A stretch of 64,000 bases of DNA from Bog-375 sp049698695 (GTDB lineage Bacteria; Acidobacteriota; Terriglobia; Bryobacterales; Bryobacteraceae): assembly GCA_049698695.1 (NCBI GenBank), contig JBAVYH010000067.1, positions 1 to 64,000 of the forward strand, in the 5' to 3' direction. The position numbers and the translations under genes are program-made. The notes under the pieces were generated by a model. That model saw only the letters and a list, made by a program, of their open reading frames with translations, was not told the DNA's origin and ran no database searches. Below are positions 44,405 through 52,128 of this stretch, in pieces; the first letter of the stretch is position 1; every line of letters begins with the position of its first letter.

Positions 44405-46174
44405 CTACTTCCGGCTCGCGATCCAGGCGTCGATCTTGGCTTCCAGCATGTCGAGCGGCAGCGGGCCCTGGTCGAGCACCGCGTCGTGAAAGGCGCGCAG
44501 ATCGAACTTCGCTCCCAGCTCCCGCTGTGCGCGTTCGCGGAGAGCGAGAATCTTCATTTGTCCCATCTTGTAGGAAAGCGCCTGCGCCGGCCACGCAATG
44601 TAGCGGTCCACCTCGGTCTCGATGTTCTGGTCGTCCATCGCCGTGTGCTGGTGGAAAAAGTCGACCATCTGCGGCCGCGTCCAATGCTCGGCGTGGACGC
44701 CCGTGTCTACCACCCAGCGCACCGCGCGCCACATTTCATTCTGCAGGCGGCCGTAATCGCTGTACGGGTCCTGATAAAAACCCACTTCCTTTCCCAGCCG
44801 CTCGGCGTAGAACGCCCACCCTTCGGTATACGCGTTCAGGTCGAGGTCATAGCGGCGGAACGGCGGCAGGCCGGTGAGTTCCTGGGCGATCGAATATTGC
44901 AGGTGATGTCCGGGGACTCCTTCGTGGTAAGCGATCGCTTCCACGTTGAGCAGCAGTCGCTTCTGCGGCGCGTACTCGTTGACGTTGATCCGGCCCGGCC
45001 GCGAGCCGTCTCCGGCGCCCGGCGAATAGTCGGCGGGAACGCTGTCGGCGCTGCGGAATGCCTCCATCGCCACCACCTCGAGCTTGGTCTTCGGCAGATG
45101 CCCGAACAATTCCGGCAGCTTGCCGTACATCTGGTCGCGATAGTGCGCGTATAGGTCCAGCAGTTGCCGGCCGCTCCTGGCGTACAGTTTCGGATCCTGC
45201 CGGATGTGCTGGTTGAAAGACTTCAGATCGCCGAATCCCTGCGCCTTGGCGATGGCCAGCATCGCGGTTTCAATCTCCGCCACGCTCTTCAGGCCAAGCT
45301 GGTGAATCTGCTCCGGGGTGAGATTGCTGGTCGTCTCGTGAAGCACGGCGAAACGGTAGCGCGCGTCGCCATCGGGCAGCGCCCACACGCCGGGATCGAG
45401 GCGCCCGTGCGGCGCATAATCCTCGCGCACGAACTTGGCGAACTTCGCATACGCCGGCGCTACCAGGTCTTTCACCGCGCTGTCGATCTCTTCGCGCAGC
45501 GGCTTGCGCTCCGCCTCGGAGATGGAATCGGGGAACTTGCGCAGCGGCTCGGTAAACGGACTTTTATCGAGCGGATAATCGGCGATCTGCTGCGCCTGCC
45601 CGGACACTTTTTCGAGCAGATACCGGGGCGGTATCAGGCGGTCGCGCAGGCCCTCGCGCATGTGTTCTATCGCCTGCTCGAGCACGCGCGGGATCTGGTG
45701 CAGACGGATCAGGTAGTCCTGGTAGTCTTTCGCGTTGCGGAAGGGCGTATCGAAGGCGAGGGAAGCGTAGCCCAGGTGAACGCCGTCAAACTGCGTCGCC
45801 GGCATTTCCCAATTCTTGAAACGCGCACTGTCGACCGCTTCGTGCAAGTTGCGCAGCATCAGCGCGCGGTTGAGCTTCTCCTGCTCCGGAAAACCGGTGA
45901 CATCGATGGCCTCGAAGCGTTGGAGCGCCTGGCGATCGTGCTCGATGCTTTCGGCGATTGCCTGGTCCGAGAAATCGCTCAGCCGGTCGTTGTAGCGGTC
46001 GTCCCCGACGTGAGTGGCAAGCTCCGGTTGGGTGCGTAGCGTGTACTCCCACTCGTCGGCAAGCAGGCGTTTCAACTCCGCCCGCCGGCTTTCCAGAGCC
46101 TGCCCGCCGGCCTGGGCGAAAAGGGGAACAATTTGAGCCACCACGAAAAAGACGATCACCACCGATACGCGCAA
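44405..46174 (-). CDS. DUF885 secreted zinc-hydrolase-like protein
   Basis: A 589-residue exported protein of the DUF885 family, helical proteins related to zinc carboxypeptidases of the M32/M3 type. Start TTG 46174 is set by GGAGG eight bases upstream; the frame continues to 46222 but without reason. Signal peptide RVSVVIVFFVVAQIVPLFAQ. YHEGVPGHHLQ is the conserved metal motif, NAYTEGWAFYAE the downstream Glu region, and RVLEQAIEHMREG another family landmark. Single gene. Natural substrate unknown; peptidase activity is assumed from the family. Confidence 0.88.
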   Translation of the reverse strand: MRVSVVIVFFVVAQIVPLFAQAGGQALESRRAELKRLLADEWEYTLRTQPELATHVGDDRYNDRLSDFSDQAIAESIEHDRQALQRFEAIDVTGFPEQEKLNRALMLRNLHEAVDSARFKNWEMPATQFDGVHLGYASLAFDTPFRNAKDYQDYLIRLHQIPRVLEQAIEHMREGLRDRLIPPRYLLEKVSGQAQQIADYPLDKSPFTEPLRKFPDSISEAERKPLREEIDSAVKDLVAPAYAKFAKFVREDYAPHGRLDPGVWALPDGDARYRFAVLHETTSNLTPEQIHQLGLKSVAEIETAMLAIAKAQGFGDLKSFNQHIRQDPKLYARSGRQLLDLYAHYRDQMYGKLPELFGHLPKTKLEVVAMEAFRSADSVPADYSPGAGDGSRPGRINVNEYAPQKRLLLNVEAIAYHEGVPGHHLQYSIAQELTGLPPFRRYDLDLNAYTEGWAFYAERLGKEVGFYQDPYSDYGRLQNEMWRAVRWVVDTGVHAEHWTRPQMVDFFHQHTAMDDQNIETEVDRYIAWPAQALSYKMGQMKILALRERAQRELGAKFDLRAFHDAVLDQGPLPLDMLEAKIDAWIASRK

Positions 46175-46210
46175 GATACTGACCTCCGCAGCATCTATTT
46201 TAGTCGTGGC

Positions 46211-46253
46211 GCGGGCTGTCAAGCCCGCTGAGCCGAGATTCGTCTCGGCTTTT
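46211..46253. terminator. double hairpin between mutY and DUF885 genes
   Basis: GCGGGCT (46211-46217) with AGCCCGC (46222-46228), then AGCCGAGA (46231-46238) with TCTCGGCT (46243-46250) followed by TTTT on the plus strand. It lies just past the mutY stop and could end that transcript, though the T-run faces the plus direction. Confidence 0.4.
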
Positions 46254-46262
46254 CCTGCCCGT

Positions 46263-47276
46263 TCACAACAGTTCCGCCAGCCGCAGCGCCTTTCTGGCGG
46301 TGGTGCTCAGCGGGATGCCGCCGGCCTCGCGCGGTTCCAGCCAGCGGAAGAGCGAGCCGTCGGGAAGGCGCTGGGGCGCGCGCGCGGCTTTCACCGTGAA
46401 GGTGTAGTGATGATGGGTGATGGTGTGGCGGAACTGGCCGACAGCGGCGGCGGCGCGGACGCCGGGCAGGTGTTCCGGCGCGGGCAGGTCCCAGAAGCCC
46501 GGCATGCGGCGCTCGGTGGCAGCGCGCTGCCGCAGCAGGATGCGGCGGCCGCGCCGCACCAGCAGCAGGACGGCTTCGATGCGCGCCGGCTGAACATGCC
46601 CGAGTTTCACCGGCAACTGGTCCACAGTCCCCTCTTGCCATGCGCGGCACTGTCCGCGCAGCGGGCACTGCGCACACAGCGGGCGGCGCGGCAGGCAAAC
46701 CGTGGCCCCCAGCTCCATCAGCGCCTGGTTGAACGGCCCTGGCTGACGCGGGTCGAGCCAGCCTTCAGCCACGGCGCGAAAACGCTCGCGGGTCCTGGGC
46801 GAGCCGATATCGCCGGCATCGTTTTCCATGCGCGCCACCACCCGCAGCACGTTGCCGTCCAGCACGACGTGCGGTTCGCCGAAAGCGATGCTCGCCACCG
46901 CCGCGGCGGTGTAGTCGCCGACGCCCGCCAACTGGCGCAACTCGTCATAATGGCGCGGGAACTCGCCGCGCACGGCAATCTGGCGCGCCGCGCGCAGCAG
47001 GTTGCGGGCCCGCGAATAGTAACCGAGACCGCTCCACAGCGCGAGCACCTCTGGTTCCGCCGCGCCGGCAAGCGCCTCGACGTTGGGAAATTGGTCCACG
47101 AAGCGATGGTAATAAGGGATCACCGCCGCGGCGCGCGTTTGCTGCAGCATGATCTCGGAAACCCAGATGCGGTAGGGGTCCGCGGTGCGCCGCCAGGGCA
47201 GATCGCGATGCCCTTGCGCGTACCACCGGGCGAGTAAGCTCGAGACGCGGCGCTTCACTCGATAACGCGCAGCCAC
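46263..47276 (-). CDS. mutY: A/G-specific adenine glycosylase
   Basis: A 337-residue base-excision repair enzyme removing adenine opposite 8-oxoguanine. DLPWRRTADPYRIWVSEIML and QQTRAAAVIPYY hold the catalytic Glu region, LAGVGDYTAAAVASIAFG is the helix-hairpin-helix with its Asp nearby in VLDGNVLRVVAR, and the [4Fe-4S] ligands are in CLPRRPLCAQCPLRGQC (C-x6-C-x2-C-x5-C). The C-terminal NUDIX-like half recognises 8-oxoG. It overlaps the S24-like gene upstream by 22 bases. Confidence 0.95.
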   Translation of the reverse strand: MAARYRVKRRVSSLLARWYAQGHRDLPWRRTADPYRIWVSEIMLQQTRAAAVIPYYHRFVDQFPNVEALAGAAEPEVLALWSGLGYYSRARNLLRAARQIAVRGEFPRHYDELRQLAGVGDYTAAAVASIAFGEPHVVLDGNVLRVVARMENDAGDIGSPRTRERFRAVAEGWLDPRQPGPFNQALMELGATVCLPRRPLCAQCPLRGQCRAWQEGTVDQLPVKLGHVQPARIEAVLLLVRRGRRILLRQRAATERRMPGFWDLPAPEHLPGVRAAAAVGQFRHTITHHHYTFTVKAARAPQRLPDGSLFRWLEPREAGGIPLSTTARKALRLAELL

Positions 47277-48061
47277 TCGGCGACCACGGCGAAATCCTCC
47301 GGCCCCGCGTCCCAGGCTTCAAATTCCGGATTGAGCGGTTCCAGCCGGATGCGTTCGTGGCGCCATTGGTCCTCTCCGGTTTCGACCTTGCGGCTGGTGT
47401 ATTTCTTCACCGTGTAGCGGGCCGTGTCGTCCAGCGCGCCGAAGCGCTGGATGAGCAGAATCTTGTTCTGGCGCGAACCCACGGGATTCAGGCGGAACAA
47501 ATTGAGGCTGCCATCGGGGATGCGCGGCTCCATCGACCGGCCCACCACGTGGGCCACGAACAGATCCGGCGTGAGGCGCAGACCGGGCGGCGCGGGCACC
47601 CAGTCTTCTTCCACCGATTCCATTTCCTCGCCCAGCCGCCCGGCCGCCGCCCGCAGGCTGTAAAGGGGCAGGTGGGTCGAGAACCGGTTCACGGCGACCG
47701 GCTCGACGTGTTCGCCGTACAGCCGTTCGATCACGCGCGAGTATGCATCCACCCCTACTGTCTGCCTCTCGCCCACGCGAAGCACGTTCGAAAGCGAATC
47801 TTCGAGCGATACCAGGCAGGCCTCCGCGCCCATTTCAGCCAGCTTGGCGCGCAAATCGGCTTCCACCGCTTCCAGCACTTCGGCGTCTTCCGGGGCGGCG
47901 AAATCGTCGTAGTGCCCGCGCAGCTTCACCCAGCCGCGATCGGTGGCCGGGTCGATGAGAATGACCCCGATGTGGCGCGGCGCTTCACCGGGCAAGACGG
48001 CCTCCAGAAGCACGTAGGTGCCCCGGCGATTGCCCGAGATGGAAACCACGCTGGCCGGCAT
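47255..48061 (-). CDS. DUF3037-like plus S24 (LexA-type) protein
   Basis: A 268-residue protein with two parts. Residues 1-110 (RHIGVILIDPATDRGWVKLR and a following acidic helical stretch) resemble the DUF3037 type. Residues 150-268 are a LexA/S24-like serine peptidase fold: LFVAHVVGRSMEPRIPDGSL has the catalytic Ser in RSMEP, and YTVKKYTSRKV supplies the candidate Lys. No helix-turn-helix is present, so it is not a classical repressor. It overlaps mutY and is likely co-transcribed with it, which hints at a DNA-damage link. Peptidase activity is inferred. Confidence 0.7.
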   Translation of the reverse strand: MPASVVSISGNRRGTYVLLEAVLPGEAPRHIGVILIDPATDRGWVKLRGHYDDFAAPEDAEVLEAVEADLRAKLAEMGAEACLVSLEDSLSNVLRVGERQTVGVDAYSRVIERLYGEHVEPVAVNRFSTHLPLYSLRAAAGRLGEEMESVEEDWVPAPPGLRLTPDLFVAHVVGRSMEPRIPDGSLNLFRLNPVGSRQNKILLIQRFGALDDTARYTVKKYTSRKVETGEDQWRHERIRLEPLNPEFEAWDAGPEDFAVVAEWLRVIE

Positions 48062-48172
48062 GCCGCTCTTGTCCTATTCTACTTATCGGCAGGAAGTTTG
48101 TCCGGTATAGGGGTAGCGAGGGGAACTGCGCGGAGACGCTCCCGCATCGGTGGGCCGGCCGTTGGTGCTATC

Positions 48173-48720
48173 TCAGCCGAGATAGTAGCGCTGCAGAATC
48201 CAGCCCGTATTCAGGGACGGATAATAGGCCGCGAAGAACCAGTTGATAAAAGCGCGGAACGCATTCACGTTGGGCAGCGACGCCGCTCCATAGTTCGGGT
48301 CGAAGATGAGGAACGACCGGCTGACGTTCTTGAACGCGATCGCATGGCCTTCGGCACCCCAAAAATCGAGGAGGTACAGGCCGTCCTCGCCGGGCACGAA
48401 ACCGCCCACACCTTCGCTCACCATGTTGTTCATGGCGGTGCGCTGGGCTCCCGCATAGCGGACGCCGATCGCCTGCAACAACAGTTGATAGAGTTCAGAA
48501 TCCTAGGTCACAGTCCCCGCCGTGCCGACTCGTGCCGTCTCACTGTGCAGGTTCATGAACCCGCGCACGATCGCCATGCCGCCCGGCGTGGCATAGGTGT
48601 TCTTGAAGACGCTCCAGTCGCCCCGGCAAACGGCGGCAACAATGGATCGCAAAGCGCCGCAGCGCCTTGAATCGCCGTCTGTGGCAAGTGCAGGTACATA
48701 ACCGCCCTCGCGATAGCTCG
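48173..48720 (-). pseudogene. C58 (YopT-like) cysteine peptidase remnant with in-frame TAG
   Basis: The last 102 codons are open and show EGHAIAFKNVSRSFLIFDPN, an H...DPN pattern as in YopT-type C58 peptidases. The same frame continues upstream past a TAG (48503-48505) into VCRGDWSVFKNTYATPGG and a Cys-rich start area (SRRCGALRSIVAAVC), so the gene is longer than the open part. No start codon or ribosome site was found before it runs into the sppA start region at about 48720. It looks 5'-truncated and nonsense-mutated. Confidence 0.55.
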
Positions 48721-48753
48721 CGGCCCGGGCCCCTGTGCTACTTTCGAAGTACC

Positions 48754-50460
48754 ATGTTGAAGTTTGTGCTAGGACTGTTAACCGGTGTGCTGCTGGTTTT
48801 CCTGGGCGGCATTTTGCTGCTGTTCCTGCTGTTTCAGCTTCGCGAGAGGCCGCCGGAAATCGCCTCCAATTCCGCCCTGGTGGTGCGCCTGGCAGGCGAC
48901 ATTCCGGAAAAGCCCGCGGTGGAAGTGCCGTTTTTCGAAAACCCGCGCGCTGCCGTCACCGTCGCCAGCGTGTGGATGGCGCTGCGGCGCGCGGCGCAGG
49001 ATAGCCGCATCCAGGCAGTCGTATTGGAACCGGAGGGCCTGTCGGTTGGCTGGGGCAAGCTGGAGGAGATCCGCGGCGACCTGGAGCAGTTTCGTAAATC
49101 GGGCAAGCCGGTGTTCGCCTACCTGCGCACTCCCTCGGCGCGCGAATACTACCTGGCGCTGGCCGCCGACCGCATCTACCTCGGACCGGAGGATCCGCTC
49201 ATGCTGAAGGGAATGCGCGCGGAGGTCCTCTACTTCCAGAAGACGCTGGCCAAACTCGGGGTTACGGTGGACGTGGAGCACGACGGCAAGTACAAAGATT
49301 TCGGCGACATGTTCACTCGCAACGACATGAGCCCGGAAACCAAGGAGGTGCTCGACTCGATGGTCGACTCGCTCTACGGCAACCTGGTGGACCGCATCGC
49401 CACCGCCCGCCGCATGCAGCCGGACCAGGTGCGGATCCTCATCGATCAGGGACCGTTCACCGCTCCCGACGCGCTGCGGGCGGGCCTGGTGGACGAACTG
49501 CGCTTCGAGGACCAGATGTGGGGCGAACTCCGCCAACGCCTGGGAGGCCCGGAGCCCAACAAGGTGCCGCTCTCCCGTTATCTGAAGGCCTCGCCGCGCA
49601 CCGTGCCGCGCGATCATTTCGCGCTGGTGGTGGCCGAGGGCGACATCATTCGCGGCGATCCCAGCGACGATGGCGGCGAAGGGCTGACTTCCTACGGCTT
49701 CAACAAGCTGCTGCGCGAGGCCGCGGCCGACCCGCTCGCCAAGGGCATCCTGGTGCGCATCGATTCGCCCGGCGGAGGGGTCACCGCGTCCGACGAGATG
49801 TGGCGGGAGATGAACCTCACCGACCAGAAGAAGCCGGTGGTGATTTCCATGTCCGACGTGGCAGCTTCGGGCGGCTACTACATGGCCATGACCGGCGACC
49901 CGATTGTGGCTTATCCGGAGACCGAAACCGGCTCCATCGGGGTGGTCTTCGGCAAGCCGGACCTGCACGGGCTATACGACAAGCTGGGCATCACCAAGGA
50001 CGCGGTTGAGCGCGGCCACAACGCCGGCATCGATTCCGATTACACCTCGCTCAACGCCGAGCAGCGCGCGCTGGTGCAGCGCGGCATTGACCAGAGCTAT
50101 CACGACTTCGTGGCCAAGGTTGCCGCCGCGCGCCACCGCCCGTACGCCGACATCGAGCCGGTGGCCGAGGGGCGGGTCTGGCTGGGATCGCAGGCCAAGC
50201 CGCGCGGGTTGGTGGACGAGTTGGGCGGCCTGGACGCCGCCATCGTGCTGCTCAAAAAGAAGGCCGGGATTCCCGCGACTGAAGACGTCGGCCTGCTGCT
50301 CTATCCGGGACGCCGCACCCTGCTCGATATCTGGCTGAAGCGTTCGCAGGACGATGCGCTCGAGACCCGGCTGCGTGCGGTCTTCGGGCGGGTTCCGTTC
50401 CGCGCCTGGATGAAAGGCGGCATGCTGCGCATGATGCCGCAGTGGATCGAAGTGCGGTAG
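48754..50460 (+). CDS. sppA: signal peptide peptidase SppA, 67K type
   Basis: A 568-residue inner-membrane serine protease digesting cleaved signal peptides. Start ATG 48754: one N-terminal helix (FVLGLLTGVLLVFLGGILLL), then two tandem S49 domains. The catalytic Lys is about residue 179 in EHDGKYKDFGDMF (first domain) and the catalytic Ser is residue 372 in DVAASGGYYMAMTGD (second). GILVRIDSPGGGVTASDEM is another family landmark. The frame opens earlier (48667), overlapping the C58-like remnant, with no support. Confidence 0.94.
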   Translation: MLKFVLGLLTGVLLVFLGGILLLFLLFQLRERPPEIASNSALVVRLAGDIPEKPAVEVPFFENPRAAVTVASVWMALRRAAQDSRIQAVVLEPEGLSVGWGKLEEIRGDLEQFRKSGKPVFAYLRTPSAREYYLALAADRIYLGPEDPLMLKGMRAEVLYFQKTLAKLGVTVDVEHDGKYKDFGDMFTRNDMSPETKEVLDSMVDSLYGNLVDRIATARRMQPDQVRILIDQGPFTAPDALRAGLVDELRFEDQMWGELRQRLGGPEPNKVPLSRYLKASPRTVPRDHFALVVAEGDIIRGDPSDDGGEGLTSYGFNKLLREAAADPLAKGILVRIDSPGGGVTASDEMWREMNLTDQKKPVVISMSDVAASGGYYMAMTGDPIVAYPETETGSIGVVFGKPDLHGLYDKLGITKDAVERGHNAGIDSDYTSLNAEQRALVQRGIDQSYHDFVAKVAAARHRPYADIEPVAEGRVWLGSQAKPRGLVDELGGLDAAIVLLKKKAGIPATEDVGLLLYPGRRTLLDIWLKRSQDDALETRLRAVFGRVPFRAWMKGGMLRMMPQWIEVR

Positions 50461-50501
50461 AGACGCGCTCCCTCAAACCTGTGCGTTTTCCGCTCGGGCG
50501 C

Positions 50502-51152
50502 TTACAGCGGCAATTGCCGCAGCAGGGCGGGAAAGACGGCCTGCGTGAAGCTGACGGCAGTCTGTTCGGCCCGCTCGACACCCGCCGGTCCCACCGGGAC
50601 CATGATTCTCACCAGCGCCGTATCGCTGCGCCGGTAGCGAATGGAATCCGCCACCGCCCAGAATTTGGCGGCGTACTCGGTGGCAATCACCCGGTTGTGG
50701 CTTTGATACCAATACAAGGTCACGCTTTTCTCATCCCCGCGCTCCACCACGTAACGGTTCACCTTGATCGGCGCGTCCCAACCGGGCACGCGCACGGAAA
50801 GGAAATCCGCCTTGACCGGCTCCCAGCCGGACCCCGGCAGGCAATTCTTCGGGGAGTGCGGCGCCTGGCCGTACCGCTGCGTCTTGAAGTAGGCGATGTA
50901 CAGGCCGGCCAGCTCCCTGGTGGTCTGATCCACATAGAACCGGTTTAGCGTGTCGTCCGCCTTGAGAACGTCCAGCACTTCTTTGTCGAGCGGGAAATCG
51001 CGATAAATCAGCCAATCGCTGATCACGGAGGGGAACAGAACCAGCGGCTGCACCGGCGGCGTGGTTTCCTGCCGCGATGCGAAGGCGTAAAACGCGACCG
51101 CCTCCAGCAGCAGGAGCACGGTCACCGCGCGCACGTACGGATTCTTCGTCAT
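50502..51152 (-). CDS. epsI: EpsI family exosortase-associated protein
   Basis: A 216-residue membrane-anchored protein with one N-terminal helix (AVTVLLLLEAVAFYAFA) and the EpsI domain: LADLL-like DWLIYRDFPLDKEVLDVL, YIAYFKTQRYGQAPHSPKNC, LPGSGW, and VTLYWYQSHNRVIATEYAAK. The HSPxxCLPGSGW motif defines the family, which accompanies exosortases in exopolysaccharide/PEP-CTERM export loci. It overlaps the exosortase stop (ATGA). No glycan genes flank this pair. Confidence 0.92.
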   Translation of the reverse strand: MTKNPYVRAVTVLLLLEAVAFYAFASRQETTPPVQPLVLFPSVISDWLIYRDFPLDKEVLDVLKADDTLNRFYVDQTTRELAGLYIAYFKTQRYGQAPHSPKNCLPGSGWEPVKADFLSVRVPGWDAPIKVNRYVVERGDEKSVTLYWYQSHNRVIATEYAAKFWAVADSIRYRRSDTALVRIMVPVGPAGVERAEQTAVSFTQAVFPALLRQLPL

Positions 51153-52024
51153 ACCCGCGCCTGCCCTTTCTTCGCGCCGAACCTGGTCAGCAGAAGAAGA
51201 GCCCGGTGCAGCAGGAACAGAATCACCCCGGCGGCCAGAAAAATCACCATCCCGGTCGACTCATGGAAAAAACCTTCGGCGAGGTCGGTGCGGATCTCCG
51301 AAAGAATCCCGGTCACCATCACCCGCCCGGCATTGGCAACCAAAGCGACGGGAATCGTAGCCAGAAACAGCACGATTCGCAGCCAGGTCCGCTTCTCGAA
51401 GAAGTAGCCGTACACCAGAGACAGAAACGTCAGCGAAAGCAGCGAGCGGATGCCGCTGCAAGCTTCCACCACGGAAAGCTGCTGGTTGGGCAGATCGAGA
51501 ATATTGCCTTCGCGCAGCACAGGAATGCCGATCCCGAGCAGCCCCGACGTCGCCATGCGGGTGGCCAGAATCTGCAGCGGGAAAGTGAGGCTGTTGTAGA
51601 CCACGGTGGGAATCGGCACCATGAAAAACAGCAGAAACAGCGGAAATGCCAGCTTGCGCAGCACCGGCTTTCCGCCCACCGTCCACACCACCCCGATCAG
51701 GGTTACCACCAGCGCCGTGCGCGCCGTGAACAGCTCCACTCCCAACGTGCCGATGAGGAGTTGCACGCCGCCCCATGCCACCAGCAGCAGACCCCACCAG
51801 GTGGGACGAGCCTCGGTGGCCAGCAACTCCCGGCGGCGCTGCCAGACGATGTACCCCGCCACCAGGGGCACGAAGAATCCGTGTCCCATGTCGGGATCGC
51901 TCCACCACTGGAGAATGAGCCTCTGCAGGATTGCCGCGTAGCAGACCAGCAGCGGCACCGCCATCCACGCGATGGCCGCCCATGGCACGCGCGTCTTTGG
52001 CGTGGGTTCCGCGATAGCCGTCAT
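51149..52024 (-). CDS. xrt: exosortase (PEP-CTERM processing transpeptidase)
   Basis: A 291-residue integral membrane protein with about eight helices. The conserved triad is present: Cys189 in VVEACSGIRSLLSL, Arg in VANAGRVMVTGIL and His in GFFHESTGMVIF. It is predicted to cut PEP-CTERM proteins such as the one at 31457-32131 and attach them to a surface carrier. It begins MTAIAEPTPKTRVP at 52024. These first codons and the upstream 100 bases are duplicated at 59105-59245, so the promoter area sits inside a repeat. epsI is coupled downstream. Confidence 0.93.
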   Translation of the reverse strand: MTAIAEPTPKTRVPWAAIAWMAVPLLVCYAAILQRLILQWWSDPDMGHGFFVPLVAGYIVWQRRRELLATEARPTWWGLLLVAWGGVQLLIGTLGVELFTARTALVVTLIGVVWTVGGKPVLRKLAFPLFLLFFMVPIPTVVYNSLTFPLQILATRMATSGLLGIGIPVLREGNILDLPNQQLSVVEACSGIRSLLSLTFLSLVYGYFFEKRTWLRIVLFLATIPVALVANAGRVMVTGILSEIRTDLAEGFFHESTGMVIFLAAGVILFLLHRALLLLTRFGAKKGQARV

Positions 52025-52123
52025 AGATCTGCGTTTATGATAACAACCATCGCCGCGGCACGCCCGCGATCAGTACGGCGATGTCGCGCGGTTCGCACAC
52101 CGCGTCCGGCTCAGGCAGGAAGT
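51983..52123. repeat. 141-bp direct repeat, copy 1
   Basis: Matches 59105-59245 with 4 differences and no gaps (constant offset 7122). It covers the first 14 codons of the exosortase gene and its 99 upstream bases. The kinase gene at 52129 ends 5 bases beyond it. The two copies bracket the 52.1-59.1 kb island. Confidence 0.93.
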
Positions 52124-52128
52124 CAGCG

